Assembly: GCA_900548535.1 (NCBI GenBank) | Contig: URLG01000083.1 | Coordinates: 1-10,678 of the forward strand | Origin: Candidatus Segatella intestinihominis | Lineage (GTDB): Bacteria > Bacteroidota > Bacteroidia > Bacteroidales > Bacteroidaceae | Direction of reading: 5' to 3' | DNA: 10,678 nt | Part shown: positions 7,764 to 10,678 of the stretch, one piece after another | How positions within the stretch are numbered: the first letter of the stretch is position 1 | Layout of the letters: every line of letters begins with the position of its first letter | Position numbers and translations under genes: made by a program | The notes under the pieces: model-generated | What the model was told of the DNA's origin: nothing | Database searches by the model: none | What the model saw: the letters and a program-made list of their open reading frames with translations, nothing else

Positions 7764-7771
7764 TATCTTTG
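7764..7771 (+). promoter_or_regulatory. Bacteroidota -7 box of the ferredoxin gene
   Basis: TATCTTTG is a full match to TAnnTTTG. A TTG at 7738-7740, within the palindrome, may be the -33 element with a 23-base spacer. The start codon is about 97 bases further on, giving a long AT-rich leader with no Shine-Dalgarno sequence, in which I see no riboswitch-like structure. Confidence 0.7.
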
Positions 7772-7868
7772 CACCATCAAAAGTAGGTAATCAGTCCTAT
7801 ACATATTATACAGAAACAAAACAAGAAATTATACAAAAATATTATTAACATTATAAAACATTATTATT

Positions 7869-8036
7869 ATGGCTTACGTAATTGGTGACGATTGTATCGC
7901 TTGCGGTACATGTATTGATGAGTGTCCATCAGGTGCAATCTCTGAGGGCGAGAAGTATTCAATCAACCCAGATGTTTGCACAGAGTGTGGTACTTGTGCA
8001 GATGTTTGCCCTAATGAGGCAATCAGTCTTCCATAA
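7869..8036 (+). CDS. 2[4Fe-4S] clostridial-type ferredoxin
   Basis: Small soluble electron carrier of 55 residues, in the size range of clostridial-type ferredoxins. Two CxxCxxCxxxCP motifs are intact: C9, C12, C15, C19 followed by P20, and C37, C40, C43, C47 followed by P48. As in the family, the fourth cysteine of each motif would complete the opposite cluster. The protein starts MAYVIGDDCIACGTC and ends NEAISLP. In anaerobic Bacteroidota such ferredoxins accept electrons from pyruvate:ferredoxin oxidoreductase and pass them to partners such as Rnf; that role is taken from the family, since no partner gene is in view. The gene is a single unit with its own promoter and a strong terminator, which suggests high independent expression. 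The family assignment is secure. Confidence 0.96.
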   Translation: MAYVIGDDCIACGTCIDECPSGAISEGEKYSINPDVCTECGTCADVCPNEAISLP

Positions 8037-8074
8037 TTAAATATGGATAGATACTTTTAGTTACATAAAACATG

Positions 8075-8111
8075 GAGAGCGATTCCTTACGGAGTCGCTC
8101 TTTTCTTTTTT
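8075..8111 (+). terminator. Intrinsic terminator of the ferredoxin gene
   Basis: GAGCGATTCC (8077-8086) pairs with GGAGTCGCTC (8091-8100) around a TTAC loop, with one G-U; one more A-T pair extends the base. TTTTCTTTTTT follows immediately. The hairpin begins 38 bases after the stop codon. Confidence 0.9.
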
Positions 8112-8133
8112 ACTAGTTTTTCTGGGATTTCTC

Positions 8134-8181
8134 TTTTGCCAATATATAATTATATGTGTATCTAATTAACTATTGGCAAAA
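8134..8181. repeat. Inverted repeat between two terminators
   Basis: Perfect 11-bp arms TTTTGCCAATA (8134-8144) and TATTGGCAAAA (8171-8181). Inside, on the same axis, TAATTA occurs at 8147-8152 and 8163-8168, leaving a 10-base loop. No gene starts here, and the flanking genes converge. Its right arm supplies part of the T-tract of the minus-strand terminator at 8188-8218. The function is unknown; an accessory or backup terminator is possible. Confidence 0.6.
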
Positions 8182-8187
8182 TTAAAA

Positions 8188-8218
8188 ATGGGATGCTCAA
8201 AATCTTTGAGCATCCCAT
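8188..8218 (-). terminator. Intrinsic terminator of the TPR gene
   Basis: Perfect 14-bp stem: ATGGGATGCTCAAA (8188-8201) and its complement (8205-8218) around a 3-base loop. Reading the minus strand, TTTTAATTTT follows directly. It lies 26 bases beyond the TPR stop codon and closes the binding-protein/TPR transcription unit. Confidence 0.9.
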
Positions 8219-8243
8219 CTTATATTGTTTTGCATTTATTTCA

Positions 8244-9665
8244 TTATGCACCTGGCTGGACACCTGCCTTCTCGAATGCATCCTTTGCAATCTTGTTGTT
8301 AGGATCCAACTTCAGCAACTTATCGAAGTATGGCTTTGCAGTCTCGAAGTCCTGCTTATCGTATGTGTAGATGAAGCCCATATACTGGTAAGCCTGCTTC
8401 AAGTAGCTGTTCTCATCCTCGTCACACTGCTTGTTCTCCAATTCTGCGATAACCTCTTTGTAAGCCTCAATAGCTGGGTAGTCCATCTCATTCTGGAATG
8501 CGGTGTTACCCTCCTGCAACTTAGCGAATGACTTCAGAGTAGGATATTTCTCTGCCAACTTAGCATATACATCGATAGCCTTCTGAATATTCTCAGTCTT
8601 CTTGGCTGTATCCTTCTTTGCCTTATTGATGTAGATTTCAGCAAGCTTCATGAAGTCTGTAGGAGCTGCATTAGGATTCTTGTCCATATACTGCTGGTTG
8701 TACTCCAAAGCCTTGTCCTCGTCGCCTATCTCCTTGTATGCTTCAGAAATGTACTGCAATGGCTTAGGATCATCAGCCTTCATCTCAAGAGCCTTCTGAT
8801 ACTGAGCGATTGCCTCATTGTACTGCTTGTTGCCCTTGAGAGCCAAGCCATAGTATGAGTAGATAGAAGAGTTCTTCTTGATGTTGTTGTCACTCATGAT
8901 TGTGTTAGCATACTGAAGAGCTTTGTCATATTTCTGGGTGTCAACAGCTGCGCGCATACCGAGAATCAAGAATGCTGTGTCCTTTGGATACTTCTTCATA
9001 CCCTCCTGGCAAAGGCTGAGAGACTCTTCTTTCTTGTTCAAAACGTATGTTGTGAAGCAGTACTCGTAGAAGATGTACTCTTCCATAGTTGCGTGGTTAG
9101 CCTTAGAGAAGTTCTCGTATGCCTTCTCATAGTTACCATTAGAGTAGAATGTGTGACCATTCTCTGCCTCTACAGGATAGTCAGGATTGATTTCCTTCAA
9201 CTTCTGGAGAGCCTCTGCGCTACCATTTGGGTCTATCTTCTGGTATACACGAGCATAGCTGATATAGCCCTGAGGATTCTTTGGGTCCATAGTCATACAC
9301 TGACCATACCATGTGGCAGCTTCACCACCATTGTCCTGCATAGCATAGATATCGCCTTTCAATATGTATGCATCACCATAGTTCTTAAACTTAGCGATGA
9401 CAGCATCTGCTACAGCGTTACCCTTGTCATACTTCTTGGCGATGACGAGTGCATTACCGAGAGCTACGAGAGCCTTAGGATCCTTCTTGAATACCTTCTG
9501 ATACTCTTTCAACTCCTTGTCGAAAGCCTTTGCGTCAGAAACGCCAGCCTTCAATGTTGTCTCTATTGGCTTGAGTGCATCCTTGTAGTTCACTTCCTGA
9601 GCCATTGCAGGAGCTGCCAAACCCATGACGAGCAAACCTGCTACTAAATATTTAACTGCTTTCAT
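8244..9665 (-). CDS. Exported TPR-repeat protein
   Basis: A 473-residue protein made almost wholly of tetratricopeptide-type helix pairs, probably a periplasmic scaffold for protein-protein contacts. Signal peptide about residues 1-23 (MKAVKYLVAGLLVMGLAAPAMAQ). Repeat-like units begin near 64 (PKALVALGNALVIAKKYDKG), 98, 134, 168, 231, 267 (SIYSYYGLALKGNKQYNEAI), 301 (PLQYISEAYKEIGDEDKAL), 338, 382 and 424 (AYQYMGFIYTYDKQDFETA). Several carry the classic closing pattern of Ala-x-x-x-Tyr/Phe and a Pro turn, as in YQKALEMKADDP. The end, residues 452-473, is Lys- and Asp-rich. It lies 114 bases downstream of the binding-protein gene on the same strand, with no -7 box between, so the two are probably cotranscribed. 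The same pair often follows exbB, exbD and tonB in Bacteroidota, suggesting a role in TonB-linked outer-membrane transport. No enzyme domain is visible. The ATG at 9663-9665 is fixed by the signal peptide. Confidence 0.88.
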   Translation of the reverse strand: MKAVKYLVAGLLVMGLAAPAMAQEVNYKDALKPIETTLKAGVSDAKAFDKELKEYQKVFKKDPKALVALGNALVIAKKYDKGNAVADAVIAKFKNYGDAYILKGDIYAMQDNGGEAATWYGQCMTMDPKNPQGYISYARVYQKIDPNGSAEALQKLKEINPDYPVEAENGHTFYSNGNYEKAYENFSKANHATMEEYIFYEYCFTTYVLNKKEESLSLCQEGMKKYPKDTAFLILGMRAAVDTQKYDKALQYANTIMSDNNIKKNSSIYSYYGLALKGNKQYNEAIAQYQKALEMKADDPKPLQYISEAYKEIGDEDKALEYNQQYMDKNPNAAPTDFMKLAEIYINKAKKDTAKKTENIQKAIDVYAKLAEKYPTLKSFAKLQEGNTAFQNEMDYPAIEAYKEVIAELENKQCDEDENSYLKQAYQYMGFIYTYDKQDFETAKPYFDKLLKLDPNNKIAKDAFEKAGVQPGA

Positions 9666-9779
9666 AATTCTACTTTTATTTACGTTTTAAATTCAATTTG
9701 AATCTTTGACGTTACTTTGCTACGTAGGTTTAACCCTATTGTTTACTTTTTTACGTCGCTTTAGTTTTATTTCAACTTG
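9666..9779. other. Gap between binding-protein and TPR genes
   Basis: AT-rich spacer of 114 bases. On the minus strand there is no TAnnTTTG box and no terminator. ACGT occurs four times (9682, 9709, 9722, 9753), once as the palindrome CTACGTAG (9720-9727). A short palindrome ATTCAATTTGAAT lies at 9691-9703. These may be chance in such AT-rich sequence. The gap is more consistent with an untranslated spacer in one transcript than with a new promoter. Confidence 0.4.
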
Positions 9780-10678
9780 TTAGCGTTTCACGTCCACCGT
9801 TTTGATTGTGATGTCACCTCTGTATGGAAGTAGTCCAGCCTTAAACAATATCAGCTGTCCCTTAGGACCGGAGATATAGTTGGCGAAGCTCCAAGGCAAT
9901 GCCTTGTGCGGGTCTACTACGATAGCATATAATGTTCTAACGAACGGATATCTACCATCAAGCAAGTATGCTTGATAAGGTTTCCAGCTATTCATAGGAG
10001 TAGCTTTGTCCTTGATAGAAACCGACATTACGTGAATATTCTTCTTGAAAGTTGTGTTGGTGGAGTCTCTGCGGTCATTCAACCAATTGGATCCGATAAC
10101 ACCGATTGAGCCTGGATTCTTATCAACGTAGTCAACGACTTGTTTACTGGTCTTGGCTGCCATGATTTGAGCACCCATCTTGGCTCCATGTAGAACAGAG
10201 TCTACAACGTAGTTGGTTGTTGCTGAACGAGTATTGTCGAAGATAACCTCGATATCACCTCGTTTAGAACCTGGTACAATGTCGCTCCATTTGGTAGCTT
10301 TGCCTGTCAAGATGCGTTTGATGTCATTCACTGTGATGCAAGTATCAGGATTGTTCTTGTTGACAATGAATGCCAGTCCATCGTATCCGATAGGGAAAAC
10401 AGAAGGAATCACATTGCTTTTTGATTTCAAGTAAGCTATTTCGCTATCCTTCAAGTTGCGGGTAGTAAACAATAGGGTGGTCTTGAAATCCTTGATCATC
10501 TGAAGTCCAGTGACTTCGTCAGTATACTTTGGTTTGAGCTTAGCTTTAGGATACTCATACTCAAACTGACTTCTTTCTTCGTCAATGATAGGACTAAGAC
10601 TCTCATCAGCCACGAATTGTATGGTGCCTGAAGTAGGAGTATCAGTTCTACCATCTTTGGCTTTCTTCTCGCCACAAG
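9780..10678 (-). CDS. PstS-like substrate-binding lipoprotein, 5' end cut by window
   Basis: Periplasmic-binding-protein fold of the phosphate-binding (PstS/PBP-like) family. The frame runs to the window edge, so the GTG at 10611-10613 is internal. The first complete codon visible is Cys (10674-10676), followed by GEKKAKDGRTDTPTSGTIQFVADES. The codon before it ends in CT, compatible with Ser or Ala, so this is probably the lipobox cysteine of a lipoprotein and only the signal peptide is missing. Family segments: GYDGLAFIVNKNNPDTC with ITVNDIKRILTGKATKWSDI, then FDNTRSATTNYVVDSVL, PGSIGVIGSNWLND and YPFVRTLYAIV. No pstC, pstA or pstB lies downstream; the next gene encodes the TPR protein. This matches the binding protein found beside ExbD/TonB genes in Bacteroidota rather than a classic phosphate ABC operon. 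The fold is confident; the ligand is uncertain. Confidence 0.88.
   Translation of the reverse strand, partial: CGEKKAKDGRTDTPTSGTIQFVADESLSPIIDEERSQFEYEYPKAKLKPKYTDEVTGLQMIKDFKTTLLFTTRNLKDSEIAYLKSKSNVIPSVFPIGYDGLAFIVNKNNPDTCITVNDIKRILTGKATKWSDIVPGSKRGDIEVIFDNTRSATTNYVVDSVLHGAKMGAQIMAAKTSKQVVDYVDKNPGSIGVIGSNWLNDRRDSTNTTFKKNIHVMSVSIKDKATPMNSWKPYQAYLLDGRYPFVRTLYAIVVDPHKALPWSFANYISGPKGQLILFKAGLLPYRGDITIKTVDVKR

Noticed and set aside
8193..8531. 112-codon plus-strand frame at the 3' end of the TPR gene
   Set aside because: It starts inside the TPR terminator hairpin and runs antisense to TPR repeats; no support as a gene.
9093..9647. 184-codon open frame on the plus strand opposite the TPR gene
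   Set aside because: Leu/Val/Cys-rich antisense translation of a well-supported TPR gene; it has no family pattern, promoter box or sensible start.
9682..9756. Four ACGT sites in the gap before the TPR gene
   Set aside because: Irregular spacing (27, 13 and 31 bases) and a very short motif; not convincing as an operator array.
9780..10678. Calling the binding protein a true high-affinity phosphate PstS
   Set aside because: No pst permease or ATPase genes follow, and the TPR neighbour suggests the TonB-linked variant, so the ligand is left open.
1..10678. CRISPR arrays, tRNA or rRNA genes, insertion sequences, phage genes
   Set aside because: None seen: no regularly spaced repeats, no transposase or integrase frames and no recognisable structural RNA.

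Overview
The window looks like chromosome from an anaerobic gut-type Bacteroidota, most like Prevotella/Segatella. The genus is an inference; the phylum is well supported. The support is a PorT-type type IX secretion protein, promoters with the Bacteroidota -7 box TAnnTTTG, start codons without a Shine-Dalgarno sequence, a clostridial-type 2[4Fe-4S] ferredoxin, and glycoside hydrolases typical of a xylan utilisation locus.

Left part (1-6910, plus strand): three exported glycoside hydrolases in a row. The first is cut by the window edge and shows the end of one GH43 module, a CBM6, and a complete second GH43 module with its C-terminal beta-sandwich. The second is a GH95 enzyme that I read as a probable alpha-L-galactosidase or alpha-L-fucosidase. 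The third is another GH43 of the same subtype as the second module of the first protein, with an extra beta-trefoil-like C-terminal domain. Together they would strip arabinose and terminal L-galactose or L-fucose side chains from a decorated glucuronoarabinoxylan. The GH95 gene and the second GH43 gene each have their own -7 box, and each box forms the right arm of a long inverted repeat.

Middle (6898-8243): porT on the minus strand converges on the last GH43 gene and overlaps its end by 13 bp. A 55-residue ferredoxin gene diverges from porT, with a clear promoter, an upstream palindrome and a strong terminator. Three hairpins fill the gap between the ferredoxin gene and the next gene.

Right part (8244-10678, minus strand): a phosphate-binding-protein-like lipoprotein, cut by the window edge at its lipobox cysteine, is followed by an exported TPR-repeat protein. 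In Bacteroidota this pair commonly sits at the end of an ExbB/ExbD/TonB cluster. If that holds here, the TonB genes lie just beyond position 10678, and they could energise the outer-membrane uptake that feeds on the sugars released by the left-hand enzymes.

I see no mobile element, CRISPR array, tRNA, rRNA or phage gene, and no wholly new system. The most interesting points are the repeated palindrome-at-promoter layout, the accessory domain and loop of the second GH43, the GH95 specificity residue, and the orphan binding-protein/TPR pair.
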